Source: Anaeramoeba flamelloides (taxonomy: Eukaryota; Metamonada; Anaeramoebidae). From it: a stretch of DNA of 64,000 nucleotides. Location: assembly GCA_027625915.1 (NCBI GenBank), contig JANTQA010000015.1, forward strand, positions 7,841,001 through 7,905,000. Direction: 5' to 3'. The translations under genes and the position numbers were made by a program. Shown piece by piece: positions 37,601-57,078 of the stretch. The notes under the pieces are model-generated. The model was not told the origin of the DNA and made no database searches. It worked only from the letters and a program-made list of their open reading frames with translations. Position 1 is the stretch's first letter, and the number at the start of each line of letters is the position of its first letter.

Positions 37601-38382
37601 TCATTTTTTTTTTTTTTTTTATTGAAAGTTTTTCTTTTCTTGTTTTCACAAGATCCCATCTACAATTAACCAATCTAAATTCAACGTGGTACACAATAGA
37701 CAGATGATAACTAAAAAATAGATTTAGTTTAATTTATTTTTTTTTTAACACACAAAATTTCACTTTATTTCATTTTATTTCACTTCATTTAGATTTAGTG
37801 AAGTTTTTTTTTGTCCAAGATCTAACCATGATCAAGTTTATCAATTCTTTGTTATGATTTTTTATTCATTTCACAATCTTCCATACATTTAAAAAACAAA
37901 AAGGGGGTTAACCCAAACCACATAAAAAAACTGAATTTGAAAAAAGTAAAAAGTATAAGAAATAAAAATAATTGAAATTTTAGGTTAAAATTTATTTTCA
38001 TTATTGAATATAACTTTAATCGTCATAAAAACAATAATAATATTTCAATATATTTACATTAAAAAAATCATCAAAAATTAATTTTGTAAAATTTCAATTA
38101 GATGATGTTGTTATTGTTTTCAACCGACAGAAATAATACAACCAACCACTAATTCCATGTTCTTTTAAAAAATTGTCAAAATATTTTATTTCCCAGTTTA
38201 GAAATTAAGTAATAATTTTTTATTCTTGTATAATCAAATAATATTGATTCTTAATAAACATTTTTAATTTATTTTTATCATTTTAATCAAAATAATAAAA
38301 AAAAAAAAAAAGTAAACTACAACAACAACCACAAACAAATATGATGTTAAAAGATAACCAAGCTATATACGAATCGATATTA
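34644..38382. other. Convergent intergenic region RPLP1-MLH1
   Basis: A/T-rich DNA with poly-T tracts. An inverted partial copy of the ~550-bp repeat lies at about 36060-36310. A less A/T-rich patch (about 36470-36530, GAATTAAGGACTACTTTCCC) begins like the TTAAGGACTA element ends but has no partner end that I could find. No gene is supported. Confidence 0.55.
36060..36310. repeat. Inverted partial copy of the ~550-bp dispersed repeat
   Basis: ATCTGCATTT...GAAATTTAAAGG, ATTATCAATTTTAAGACTCC and AAAGTTGCAAAATAT are the reverse complement of words at about 11645-11725. The 87-codon frame at 36085-36348 lies over it and is not a gene. Confidence 0.5.
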
Positions 38383-41300
38383 TTACAAAAAAATAATTTC
38401 CTCGGACTTATGTTTCGTTAATTGCGATATAATATTATTATCTGTATTTAAAATTTCGATTAAAAGATTTTGATCTTTTAAATTATTTGTGAAAACAAAA
38501 TTATTTTTCAATGAACATAACAGAACCGATTGAATGATTTTTTTGTTAAATGTAATTTGTAATTTTTTTTGATTTTTATCAAAATTTAAATTATTTAAAG
38601 ATTTCAAACTATAAAATTCCACTATTCGCGTTATAATCTGCCGTACTAAAATATCCGTTGAATGCCATATCACCTCAGATCCCAATTTTAAAAAAAATAA
38701 GGATAATGAATTGAAATCTGGTATATACCCATCAATAATCACAGGCAAAGATTTTAAAATACCATTTTTATCGATTTTTATTGAAAAGGAGTTTGAGAGC
38801 ATTTTTCTATTCTCAAAAATCCAATTATACATTTGTTTTACAAGAAGAACTTTATCACCATCGCCGGACCGATACCCAGAAAATTTGGAATTAAGGGCTA
38901 ACATTAAGAGTGTTTTTATTGAAATTTCCATGCCTTTGAATCTAATTTTTGGAAAGTTATTAAATTTCTGAAGAATGTTTTGGAATAATAATTCTGAAAA
39001 AATTGCATGCGAATCTAATATATATAAATCATCATAATTATTATGATCAACCTTTTTATCATCATCATCATCACCATCGTCGTCGTCGTCATCATCATTA
39101 ATACCACCTAGACCGTCGCCATTTTCATAATCGTCCACTTCATTATAATCATTTATTTTAATACATTTACAGAGAATTAAATTATCTTTATGAAATATTT
39201 TAATCAATTCTAATCTTTTAATTATTTGAGTAAATTTTTTGTTTTCATCAGATTTAATTTCTGAAAGTAAACGGACGATTGTGGGTTCATTGTGAATTTT
39301 CCATTTTCTTTTTTTACAAACCTTATTACCAGTTCCAATATCTTTGTTTTTTTCTTTTTTGATCATTCTTGCAAATTTATTTATTTTATTCTTTGTTTCA
39401 TTGCTCTTTTCATTGTTATTATTTTGTTTAATTTCTTTTTCTTTATTTTTATTTGGACTAAAGTATTGATTAATTGTAGTATTTATTAATGTTGAATTGT
39501 TAGTTTTTAATTTTTTATTTTGTATATTTTTTTGTTGATTCTGGTCTCGAATTAAATTATTCGAATTTTGATGATCTCTTTTTCTTGAAGTTAAAAATTG
39601 GTTAATATTTAATTGTTTTTGATTATTTAACCTTTCATTTCTCCTTTCCTTTTCTTTTCCCCTTTCTTTATCATTTACTGTTTCTTTTTCTTTTTCTTTT
39701 TCCTTTTCTATTTCTTTCCTTTCCCCAATTTGCTCCTTTATCCCCTCCCCACCTTTTTTTTTTAATCCCGTTTCATTATTTATTATTAAATTCCGAGGTA
39801 CAATATTTGAAAAATTTGGGGTTTCATATAGATAATTAAACCTTTTCCGAATTACCTCATTAGCAGTCTTCCCTAAATATTTTTCAAAAGAAGATTTTTC
39901 ATTTTTTGGGAGTGATACCATTTTTATATTTTGTAATTGAGAAATTTTTGTAATATTTTGGGATTTTAAGATTTGGTTTGCCGATTGATAATTTGTCAAA
40001 TTTTGTCGATAATTTTTATTTGGACTATATTGGTTGTTTTGGTGGCTGTGACTATTTTGAATAAAACGTCGATCCTGGACATTTGTTTGATTTTGGATAA
40101 CTTGGTTATTTTGATTAAATTGCTTATTTTGATTAAATTGTCTATTTTTATTGTATGGACTATATTGACCACTTTGACTATTTTGGCTGTATTGACTAGT
40201 TTGACTGTATTGACTACTTTGACCACTTTGGCGATATTGACCAAGAGGGCTATTTTGGCCATTTGTTTGGCTTTGATTATATTGACTATTTGGACTATAC
40301 GGAATATAATTTCTATTTCTCTGATTCAAATTGTTTGTATTAATTTGATTGAAATTATTCTTTTGATTAATTGGTGGCTGTCTGGTTTGGAAAGGGAATT
40401 GCTTTTGAGAAAACGGAGATTGAGAAAAAGCACTATTAGGTGATGTAAAATTTCCACCTGAAGAGTATTGGTGCCTTTGCTGTGAATATGAATAATTATT
40501 AGATCCAAAATTTCTTTCGTTGGGGGTTTCAAATAATTTCCTTCTTGTATGGGTTCTACTTGTAGGAGAAGAAGGAGAAGTAGAAGTAGAAGATCTATAA
40601 TCTTGTCTACCAGTTTGAATGATCCGTGTTGGTGTTGTAAATGGAGAAATAGGCGAACTATTCAATATTGAATTTTGGTTTTCTAATAATTTTTTGGCTT
40701 GAATTTGTTTTCTTTCTAGAGTTTGTTTTTCAATTCTTTTTCTTTCGAATTGTAAAAATTCTTGTCTAATTTTGTTTTCCTTTTCCTTTTCTTTTTCTTT
40801 TTCCTTTTCTTTTTCCTTTTCCTTTTCTTTTTCTCTTTCTATATTTCTTTTTTCAAATTTTTCATCCTTTTCTTTTATTATTTCCCATTCTTCAAGTTCT
40901 TTTCCGTTTAGGGTATTTCCTTTTTGAATGAGTGATATATTTTGATTTGTTTTTTTTGATCTTTCTTGAATGATTTGATCTTGGTTGACTTGGAAATCTT
41001 TTTCTTCTTTGATTTTGTTTTTAATGATCTCAACAATTTCTTGATAGATATTATTTTCATTTACAAATCTTACTTGTAATTTGCGAGGGTGGATATTTAC
41101 ATCAACACAATTTGGATTTATTTTAAAATTAAGAAAGATAAAATGCTTTTTTTTTTTGTTTGCGAATAACGAAGAGTAAAGATCATTGATCTTTTTTTTT
41201 AATTTAACATTTTCTATTAATCTCTGATTACAAAAAAATGCAAACACCGAAGATCTCAATAAGCTTTCTTTTGAAAAGAAATATTTTGAACTAAAAATAA

Positions 41301-42078
41301 ACCCATCAAAAGAGTAAGTCGGCTTTCCAAAAATAATTTGTGACAATGGTTCTTGTCGCTGGATCGGGATCAAGTGCTTGGATATTTTGAACCCAAAATA
41401 GTATGTGATCATACTCTCTTTTCTTGTACAATTCCTCGGCGACTTTAATAATGGGATTTTGGAATGTAGTTTTCGAAGCTCAATTGAGATTGTTGGGTTA
41501 TTGATTGCATACCACCGCACGACCTTTTTCATGGACTCAAGCGACCTTTTCAAATTTTTTGTTACAATTTTCTTTCTGTTCAAATGCGATTGGAAGATGT
41601 TTGTAGCCTCAATTGTGGTCCCCTTATTCCCGGCGCTCAAGACGATCGTGGGCTCCTTGTAACCAGGGAGAGCAACAAGCTTGCCGTTTGAATAGCACGC
41701 CCGATACGACGCCTTCCCTTCATTTGTCCTTGTGGTTATTATTAGGCATGTCGCCGCAAAACTTAAGGACGAGAGAGCTTCTCCACGGAAACCAAAAGTG
41801 GTTAGATTCTTTAAATCCTGATAGCTTTCAATTTTGGATGTTGTAAATCTTTCACACACGATCGGTAAATCCGTTTTTGCGATCCCACACCCATTGTCAA
41901 TGACCTTGATCAAACTTAAGCAATCGCCAGAGACAGTAACTTCGATTCGAGTTGAGCCTGCATCTAAACTATTTTCAAGCAACTCCTTAATGATCTGCTG
42001 CGGCTCATGAATCACCTCTCCTGCAGCAATCCGATGAATAACAGACTCTTTCAGTTTATGGATTTTTTTTGTGCTCAT
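38383..42078 (-). CDS. MLH1: DNA mismatch repair protein MLH1 with a giant disordered linker
   Basis: A single exon of 1,231 residues (ATG at 42078; the frame runs three codons further up without an ATG), against about 750 in most MLH1 proteins. The GHKL ATPase domain is intact: RIAAGEVI (16-23), KELLENSLDAG with the catalytic Glu at 32, DNGCGI (61-66) and FGFRGEAL (95-102). The transducer domain includes NPNCVDVNIHPRKLQVRF. Residues about 350-950 are disordered: Lys/Glu runs, then a Gln/Asn/Ser/Tyr-rich stretch, with two PIP-box-like motifs near 822 and 866. The C-terminal dimerisation domain shows LPVIIDGYIPDFNSLSLFFL, the MLH1-type core (LPLLLDNYVPPLEGLPIFIL in human). The usual terminal FERC is absent; the protein ends IIFL. 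MLH1 pairs with PMS1/PMS2/MLH3 in nuclear mismatch repair and meiosis. Confidence 0.93.
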   Translation of the reverse strand: MSTKKIHKLKESVIHRIAAGEVIHEPQQIIKELLENSLDAGSTRIEVTVSGDCLSLIKVIDNGCGIAKTDLPIVCERFTTSKIESYQDLKNLTTFGFRGEALSSLSFAATCLIITTRTNEGKASYRACYSNGKLVALPGYKEPTIVLSAGNKGTTIEATNIFQSHLNRKKIVTKNLKRSLESMKKVVRWYAINNPTISIELRKLHSKIPLLKSPRNCTRKESMITYYFGFKISKHLIPIQRQEPLSQIIFGKPTYSFDGFIFSSKYFFSKESLLRSSVFAFFCNQRLIENVKLKKKINDLYSSLFANKKKKHFIFLNFKINPNCVDVNIHPRKLQVRFVNENNIYQEIVEIIKNKIKEEKDFQVNQDQIIQERSKKTNQNISLIQKGNTLNGKELEEWEIIKEKDEKFEKRNIEREKEKEKEKEKEKEKEKEKENKIRQEFLQFERKRIEKQTLERKQIQAKKLLENQNSILNSSPISPFTTPTRIIQTGRQDYRSSTSTSPSSPTSRTHTRRKLFETPNERNFGSNNYSYSQQRHQYSSGGNFTSPNSAFSQSPFSQKQFPFQTRQPPINQKNNFNQINTNNLNQRNRNYIPYSPNSQYNQSQTNGQNSPLGQYRQSGQSSQYSQTSQYSQNSQSGQYSPYNKNRQFNQNKQFNQNNQVIQNQTNVQDRRFIQNSHSHQNNQYSPNKNYRQNLTNYQSANQILKSQNITKISQLQNIKMVSLPKNEKSSFEKYLGKTANEVIRKRFNYLYETPNFSNIVPRNLIINNETGLKKKGGEGIKEQIGERKEIEKEKEKEKETVNDKERGKEKERRNERLNNQKQLNINQFLTSRKRDHQNSNNLIRDQNQQKNIQNKKLKTNNSTLINTTINQYFSPNKNKEKEIKQNNNNEKSNETKNKINKFARMIKKEKNKDIGTGNKVCKKRKWKIHNEPTIVRLLSEIKSDENKKFTQIIKRLELIKIFHKDNLILCKCIKINDYNEVDDYENGDGLGGINDDDDDDDGDDDDDKKVDHNNYDDLYILDSHAIFSELLFQNILQKFNNFPKIRFKGMEISIKTLLMLALNSKFSGYRSGDGDKVLLVKQMYNWIFENRKMLSNSFSIKIDKNGILKSLPVIIDGYIPDFNSLSLFFLKLGSEVIWHSTDILVRQIITRIVEFYSLKSLNNLNFDKNQKKLQITFNKKIIQSVLLCSLKNNFVFTNNLKDQNLLIEILNTDNNIISQLTKHKSEEIIFL

Positions 42079-44464
42079 AGTAGGCAAAGAGTTTGGGTTT
42101 GTTTTCTTGTTGGTTGGTTTTCTTTCTTTTGATTGTTAGAAAAAAGTTATTTTGCTCCAAAAATTTTGAAAGAAAATGTTTTATTTTTTAAGATCCTCTC
42201 AGTTTTTATAAGGTTAAATTTCATATTCGAATTTTTTTCATGAAATTGATAGACATTCACATGTTTGTTTTTGTAATTTAGAAACAAGTGCCATATAAAT
42301 CCGTTAAAAGTGTAGAGAAATTGATTTTCCTTTTTTGTTTTGAGGATATTGTAGCAAATTGAGAAATAATATTTAAAACATATTACTATTTTTTATTATG
42401 TGTTCTGTTTACTTGTTAATCTTTTCAAAAAATGAACGTATGGATTTCAATTGCTCTAATTTTTTGATTCTAATTTCATTCCTTTTAACTTAATTGATAA
42501 AAAATAAAAGAAAGTTATAGCTCGAGAACAATTCGAAAATCAATTTTTGAGGAATTTATTCAACAAATAATAGCCAGATAAGATCTTAAAACCTAGATTT
42601 AAAATTAAAAACAAGTTTTTTTCTTCTTCATATTCAAAGACAACATCTAGTTTAGTTTTCAATAGATTTCCTAAGTCCAAATCATTACAAAAGTAAAATC
42701 CTTGATCTCTTTAATATATTGTAATTTATGATTGGCGTTTGTTAAAATATCTTGATACTGTTTTCTTTTTTTTTAATTTATTGTTTTTTTGAAATAGAAA
42801 ACTTATTTCTAAATTGTTTCTATTTTTTAAGAAAAACTTTAAATTTAATTGTTTATTTTTAGAATTTCTTTTTTAATTGGATAACTTTAAGAATTTGATT
42901 TCATATTTACTAATTCATAATATCAAGCTATTTGATCAATTAATGTAAAAACTTTATATAAAAAAGAAAAATCGATTTAAATTCTTAACACTGACTTACT
43001 TATTCTTTACATCTTATTTTAATACCAGTAATCTCTAATTTGTCAAATTCAAATTTTTTTGAATTAATTTTTTTTTTATTTTAATTTTAGGAGAAGGAGC
43101 ATTAATTTAAGAATATTTATCAAAATAAAAAGAGTGAAGAAAAATAAGTTAAATATATTAAAAAAATATAATAATATTTGCATAATTTAATTTAAAATTA
43201 TATCTATTATCTTTTTGTTTTCTTAAGTTTTCTGTTTTTGTTGTAAACCAATAGATTTTATTGATAAAACAGAAAACTCTAGAAAATCATGACACTTAAC
43301 GGTACCAGTTAACCCCCCTAACTTAAGAGGAGTGATAAATATATAATAGGAATGTTTATCAATAATAAACTCTTTTTCGAACAAAAGGCACACCTCTCAA
43401 ATCATCAATACTATTGAATTTGATTGTTAATAAGATAATTACTAGGAGATGATTTTCATTTTAATTATTCCTTTTTTACATTTTTTATTTTTTTATTTAT
43501 GGATATTGAACAGTTGGAAAATGAAAAAACAAGATCATAAGAATAAATTAATATGTCAATAATCTACTAGTATAATATTGGAAACAGTTTAAGCTTGATT
43601 CCGAATGAGATAGATATAAGAATTTTGAAAAAGGTTATTGAATTGATATATGAAACAAAGAAAACAGAAAATAAAGAAAAAAACAATTCCAACAAAATAC
43701 CCAGATGAATTATGGCTTTATCTTGGAAACGAGACTTTATAGAAAAAAATTTTGATGTGTAAAGAGTGATCAATAACTTATAAAGAAATTTTCTCCAATT
43801 CATGGTGTTCAAAGGTTTTTATTGGGGTTATAATTTTTTTCTTTACAATTTACAAAAAGAGATTTCTCATTTTAAATAAAAGTGCACACCAATTTTAATA
43901 TATATATATATAATTTTAATTTTTAATTTTTAGTTTCAAAGAATTTTAAAGCCTTGTGTTGAGTGTTTTTTTATATTTTAAAGATTTTCTTATCTTTTAG
44001 AATGATACTACAATTAATTTGATTCGATTATGAATAATTCTTGAAAATTTATGTGCACTTTTTATATGAAAAAGAGTTTATAAAAAAAGTCCACGATCAG
44101 TGATTTAGAATTGGTATTCGGAGGAAGTTAGTTGTTTTTATCTTAATTTGAAAGAATAGAGTAAAATATAAGATTTTACTCAATTATTTGTAATAAAAAA
44201 AAAAAAAATATTCATGGACCCAAGTGTGATTCACCAAGTACCTGCATTTATTTATTTTGAATTTTTTATTTTACCTTTTTTATTCCCTTAACTTTTCAAC
44301 CATTAGAATCATGATGAAAAAATCCTATCATCAAAAATAAATTTCATCCTTTTGATAAATCATATTAAAGATTTTATGTATATTTATTCTAATAAAACTT
44401 TTTTCAATGGTTTGGTGTCTAATAATATTAATATATATATATATATATAAAACTAGATTCCAAA

Positions 44465-44798
44465 AATTTGGACACATTTTAAACAGTGAAAAGAACATCA
44501 TTACTGCAATTTAAATTCAAATTGGAAAGAATTTTAATTTTACAAACTGTTTAATTTTTTGTCTTTTTTGTTTGTTTTTAATTTCCTTTTTTGCAGTTAC
44601 TAAATCTGTTTCGTTAGATCTCAAAATTTTTTTTCAATTATTGATAGAAAGTTAGTGTTGAGTTTGTTTAATTGGAAGATCACATACAATTGGTAGATGG
44701 TATCTTAAATTTTGATCGATCAACAATTGTTGGTCAAATTTCAACAAATTTACCAAGAGATTTTTTGTTGTTCTCGTTTCATTATTTTGGACATACTC
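44465..44798 (-). mobile_element. Tc1/mariner-like MITE, copy B
   Basis: It is the reverse-complement partner of 13629-14012. Shared blocks include TGTCCAAAATAATGAAACGA, TTATTAGTAAATTTGTT-like sequence and CAACAATTGTTGATCGATCA. One end reads GTATGTCC, the other AATGTGTCC. Confidence 0.6.
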
Positions 44799-45274
44799 AT
44801 TTTTATTTTTTCGTTTTATATTTTTTTATTTTATTTGTTTGAAAATGATTACTTATAAATTCATTAATACTGAGCAACTTAAATGTCGTTTTATATTAGG
44901 TTTGTTCGAATACAATAAATTGAGTTTTTTTTTTTGCCTATTTTTGATTTTTGGTGTGTCGAAATTTTTGGAACAGGGTTTATATTTATCTGAATATGAT
45001 ACATTTATATCTTTAACTAAACTATATCTCAATTTATGTTTTCATAATATTTTTTCGGAAATTGAATTTTTTATTTTTATTCCCTTTTTTTACTATATTT
45101 ACCATTTTAAGATTTATTTTTAAACTATATGAATATCTATTTAGTCGATTTGTAAAAGTTCTAAATTCTGGAAAATGTTGCTAGATTTAAATTTTGAATT
45201 ATTTTTTATTTTAAGATCAAATATTTCATTGTGAACGATTTCGATATCAAATTTCTTCAAGTTGTACCCTTTCT

Positions 45275-45830
45275 GTAGAGTTTCGTAGATTTCCTTAGAG
45301 TGCCTGAGTTTTTTACTTTTTGAAAAGAAAATTTTATAAATTGTTTTTTTATTTTTAAAATTGTAAAAAAACTAACTGCGTTTTTCTTGAGATTTTCAAT
45401 TTTATCTGTGAATTGTTCTAGGTTTTTTTGAGGTTTTCTATTTTATTTGTGAAGTTTTCTAGGTTTTTTTTACCTATAGAAATAAACAGAAAATTTTATT
45501 AAAATTTTCAGTTTATTTCTAAAAATAAAAAAAAACTAACAAAAATCGATTAATTTTCCAAATAAATAGAAAACTCAAAAAAACCTAACAAAAACCTATT
45601 GATTTTCCAAATAAACAAAAAACTCAAGAAAACTTAATCTATTTTTTTTTTTTTTTTTAATTCCTGTTTTTGTTTCGAAAAGCTATCAATTTTCTTTTAA
45701 AATAAAAATTAAAAAAACCTAACAATGCTTTTCCAGAATTCACAAGAATTGATAATTGAATCCATGATTTTACTCTTTTCTTTTAAATTCTGGAAAAGCT
45801 AACAACTGTAAGAGGAAAGTAATTGACAAT
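45275..45830. repeat. Composite foldback element, copy 2
   Basis: It opens with a TTAGAGTGCCTGAG word and continues with repeated ATTTTCCAAATAAA and AAACCTAAC modules. A foldback follows (TTTTCCAGAATTCACAAGAAT at about 45729-45749; TTCTTTTAAATTCTGGAAAA at about 45778-45797), then CTGTAAGAGGAAA. Same order of parts and same orientation as 9687-10215. Confidence 0.6.
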
Positions 45831-46060
45831 TCCCCTTTTCAAAATCAAATAAATAATAATTGAAAGGATTGCGTGGAAAAACTTTCCTCTCTGAAACATA
45901 ATTTTCAAATTCTATTTACCAAAAAAAAAAATAAAATAAAAAAAGATGGTTCATTAAATTAAAACTTTAAGAATAAAAAAAAAAGTTGGTGTATTTTAAA
46001 TAACCTATAATTATTATAAATTTCTAAAAAATAATAAAATAAAAATAAATAAATAAATAA

Positions 46061-53877
<7,817 letters not shown>

Positions 53878-56800
53878 CTTTTTACAGCAAATATTTATTC
53901 AAAAAAGAAAAAATTAAAAAATAAAAAAATAGATTTTAAAATTTACTTTAGGCCATGTCTTGATTGGGGTTCCCAAAAAAAGTATTTAAATTGACTTTTT
54001 GAAGCTCCAGATTTTTGGAAGAAAAGAAAATTATAAAAAAAAACACAATAATTTACAAAACTTCATTTTTTTTCCTTTCACCATTCAACAAATTATTTTA
54101 TTTTTTGTCATCCACAAACACCACTTACTGAAACATTTTTGGACAGTCAAACTTATTTTTTTCAGAAATACTGAGAAGAGAGTTAAAATGTTCGAGTACA
54201 TTACCATTTGTTTGCTTTTATTCCTTGATTCCTAACTCTTGTTTATATTTTTTCCTCAAAGGGAATAGAGTAATTTTTTTCACAATGATACAATTAAACA
54301 CTAATCAAATCCACGAAAAAAATACTTTTACCAACAATAAAGAAATGAGTTGTCATTACAAAAAGAGTTCATTTTTCTCAATTAAATTTTCAGTAAAAAA
54401 GATTAAGATCCTTGTGGTTGGGATATTGGGATCCAAAAATCAGAAAAAGAAAGATTTGAAAAACCATTTTTCTTTTGAAGTAATCTCACTTTTATTTGTT
54501 TTCCCGATATTTTTGAGAGTCTTTGTGCACAAACAAAATGAAACTTTTAATCTTATTTCAAAAATACAAGAAAAATTAATTCAAATTGTCGATCCATTTA
54601 GATCATAAAAAAATGATCATTTATTTTATTCACAAATATTTCTTCCTTTTCTTGAAATTTAAAAAAAAAAAGTATTATTCTTTTTCAAATATTCAGAGTA
54701 TAAACAAGAATCTGTATAATTAAAATCAGTTATTTGATAATTTCCATCTATTATTATTTTTATTATTAGAATTATTAATTTGAATTCATTTTATTTGGTT
54801 TGCAAATCATTCAAAAATTGAGAAATAATTGTGAAGTCTATTTGATATATTTAATCTTTGTGTTTTAAATAACTAACTGAAAATCTATTAAGATTTAGTG
54901 ATTAATTATTTGTTATAAATAATCAAATGAAAAAAGTATTTATTTAGATTATAAATTGAATTTTCCCATGTTTCTAAAAAAGTATTTGAGAGGAATTTAT
55001 AATTTGATTGCTTAGTTTTTTTTTCTTGTATTTTTTTTGTTCAATAAAAAGAAAAAATTGATTAGACCTGTTCTTTGAATAAAAAAATTAAAAATTTCAA
55101 GTTTAAAATAATTATTGTCTTTTTTTTGAAATTGAGTAGAGTTATTTATAATTTGTTAATTCAAACCTTTTTTATTTTATTTTTTAAAGTGTATTTTGGG
55201 CACAATTCCTTTCCAAACAATAAGATTTCAATCTTCTTTCAAAGAAAATAATTTTTTTTTTAATAATTCAGAAATATGTTGGATTTTGAACTTTTCAAAA
55301 AATAAGAAATATATATCAAACTTTTAAAAACAATAATTCATTTCTCCGAAAATAACATGAAAAGTAAGTTTGCTTTTGTAGTAATCAGATTATTACTTTA
55401 TTTACCAATTTCAAGATCCTTGAACTTTTTTTTGAATTTTTTATTACTGTTGAGAGAAAAATAGTTGGACAGCAATTTTAATTGGGAACCTTACTGAAAA
55501 TGATTTTTAATTTTAATCGTTTGTGAAATAACTAAAGAAAATAACAATAATCCACTGTTTAGAATGATGTTTAATGTAATTCTACTATTTTCAAAACCTT
55601 ATCTCTTATAATCTAAAGCAAGTTTAAAAATTACCATTTTCAGAATTAATAGTAAACTTTACTAAAACTTGGATTTTTGTTAAAATAGCATGGTCTACTT
55701 TTAGTTGTCATCCATTCAAATGAGTATTCTACACACATCACAGATTAATGAACTTATAACACATTTAAACATGGATTTATATAAAAGTCACCTAGTTATC
55801 AATAGGATTTGATTTTCAATTTTACTGATGTTCCCAATTAAAATTAGTGTCCAATCATTTTTCTGTTGCCAATATTTTTCTCTCAACAGTAAATTTAAGT
55901 TTGGTTTTTGTAATAATCAAATTTTTAAGTTATTTTTCAATTTCAAGATACCGGTGAAATTTCTTTTAATTTGTTAGTTAAATTTGCTTGAAGAATTTTT
56001 TTTAGTTTACTATTCCCTGAAATTCAAAGGGTGTTTGAAATATTCTCGAAAATACCCGAAAATCGAAAATACCCGAAAATTTTTTAACCACATAAAAACA
56101 CGTTATGGATAACTTCTAAGAAACCCTAGTGGCAATATACTCAGTTGAACGTTAAAATAACAATTTTACTCTCAGACAAAATAATTTTTTTTGAATTTTC
56201 TACTTTAAACTATTCTAAAGAGGTTTTGGTACCTTCTGGGTATATTTGTGTAATTGTTGGTACTTATTAGGGTAAGTGTATAGGTATGTCAGGGTATTGG
56301 TAAGAGTTGTGTTTGGTTTGGTATGGTTTGTGTTAGTATATTTTGGTTAAACCATTTCCTTTTATGGGGTGGGAAGTTAAATAAAGTTTGGTTTGTGTCA
56401 CCTTATGTAGGATCTGGGTATGTGTTGTGCGATTAGATATTACTCGGTTATTTTTGGATTTTATTTAAGATTACAAAATTATCGGTAAGATAAACAATTA
56501 GAAATTTTCATTACAAGTACATTTTTCTCACATTTAGTTAATACCCTTTTGAAATGATCAGAAATGTTACAGTCATCCAGGGTACTAATTCCTTTCACAC
56601 AAAATGGGTTGAATCCCATTCCCTAAAATTTAATTTTTTTGAATTTTTTGATATTTTCAAAAAATAAAAGCCAAATTTACCTTTATACTGAGTATATTTG
56701 CACCAGTGTTTCATAGGAGTTGTTCAAAAAGTATTTTTTCGTTGTTAAAAAATTTTCGAGTATTTTCGATTTTCGGGTATTTTCGGGAATATTTGATAGA

Positions 56801-57078
56801 TTCAAATTCAAATTCCAACCAAGTATTTTTAATTCAATTCCAAATTAATATAGGTTTTTAATAATGTTTCTACAATTGAAAAAAAAGATGTTTCAGTTTA
56901 TTTTCTTTATTATTTTTTTTTTCTTTATTGGTTTATTGATCAACAATTCCCAATCATTTTTTAATATTCAACTAAGAGCTAATACTATTTTCAGTGTTTT
57001 TAGCTCAAAAATAGAAGAAAAAAAAAAAAAAAAAAAAAATACTGTTATTGTGTCAAAAGAAATCAAAGGATTCCGAAA
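53878..57078. other. Intergenic region cullin-surface protein with one long-TIR element
   Basis: It carries the ~780-bp element copy 2 (56030-56802). The frame at 54225-54608 (127 codons) shows no family signature and is not called. The rest is A/T-rich without recognised signals. Confidence 0.55.
56030..56802. mobile_element. ~780-bp element with ~110-bp terminal inverted repeats, copy 2
   Basis: The left end (GTTTGAAATATTCTCGAAAA, TACCCGAAAATCGAAAATACC, ACTCAGTTGAACG) is inverted at the right end (ACTGAGTATATTTGCACCAG, TATTTTCGATTTTCGGG). The body is reverse-complementary to 31988-32787 and G/T-rich on this strand. The termini of this copy match each other better than those of copy 1, so it may be younger. 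Confidence 0.8.

Larger units (their letters stand above)
42079..46060. other. Intergenic region MLH1-cullin with two mobile fragments
   Basis: It contains the Tc1/mariner-like MITE copy B (44465-44798) and the composite foldback element copy 2 (45275-45830), with a weak foldback at 44135-44190. Frames at 43567-43812 and 44839-45123 show no family signature. The remainder is plain A/T-rich DNA. Confidence 0.6.

Noticed and set aside
43567-43812. Possible transposase fragment (helix-rich frame on the plus strand near 43590-43700)
   Set aside because: A short stretch looks coding-like, but no transposase motif or terminal repeat supports it.
44839-45123. 94-codon frame as a membrane protein
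   Set aside because: Hydrophobicity is the by-product of T-rich DNA; no homologue pattern, no splice context.
54225-54608. 127-codon frame upstream of the cullin
   Set aside because: Composition is slightly gene-like but there is no motif, no conservation visible, and it sits where the cullin promoter is expected.
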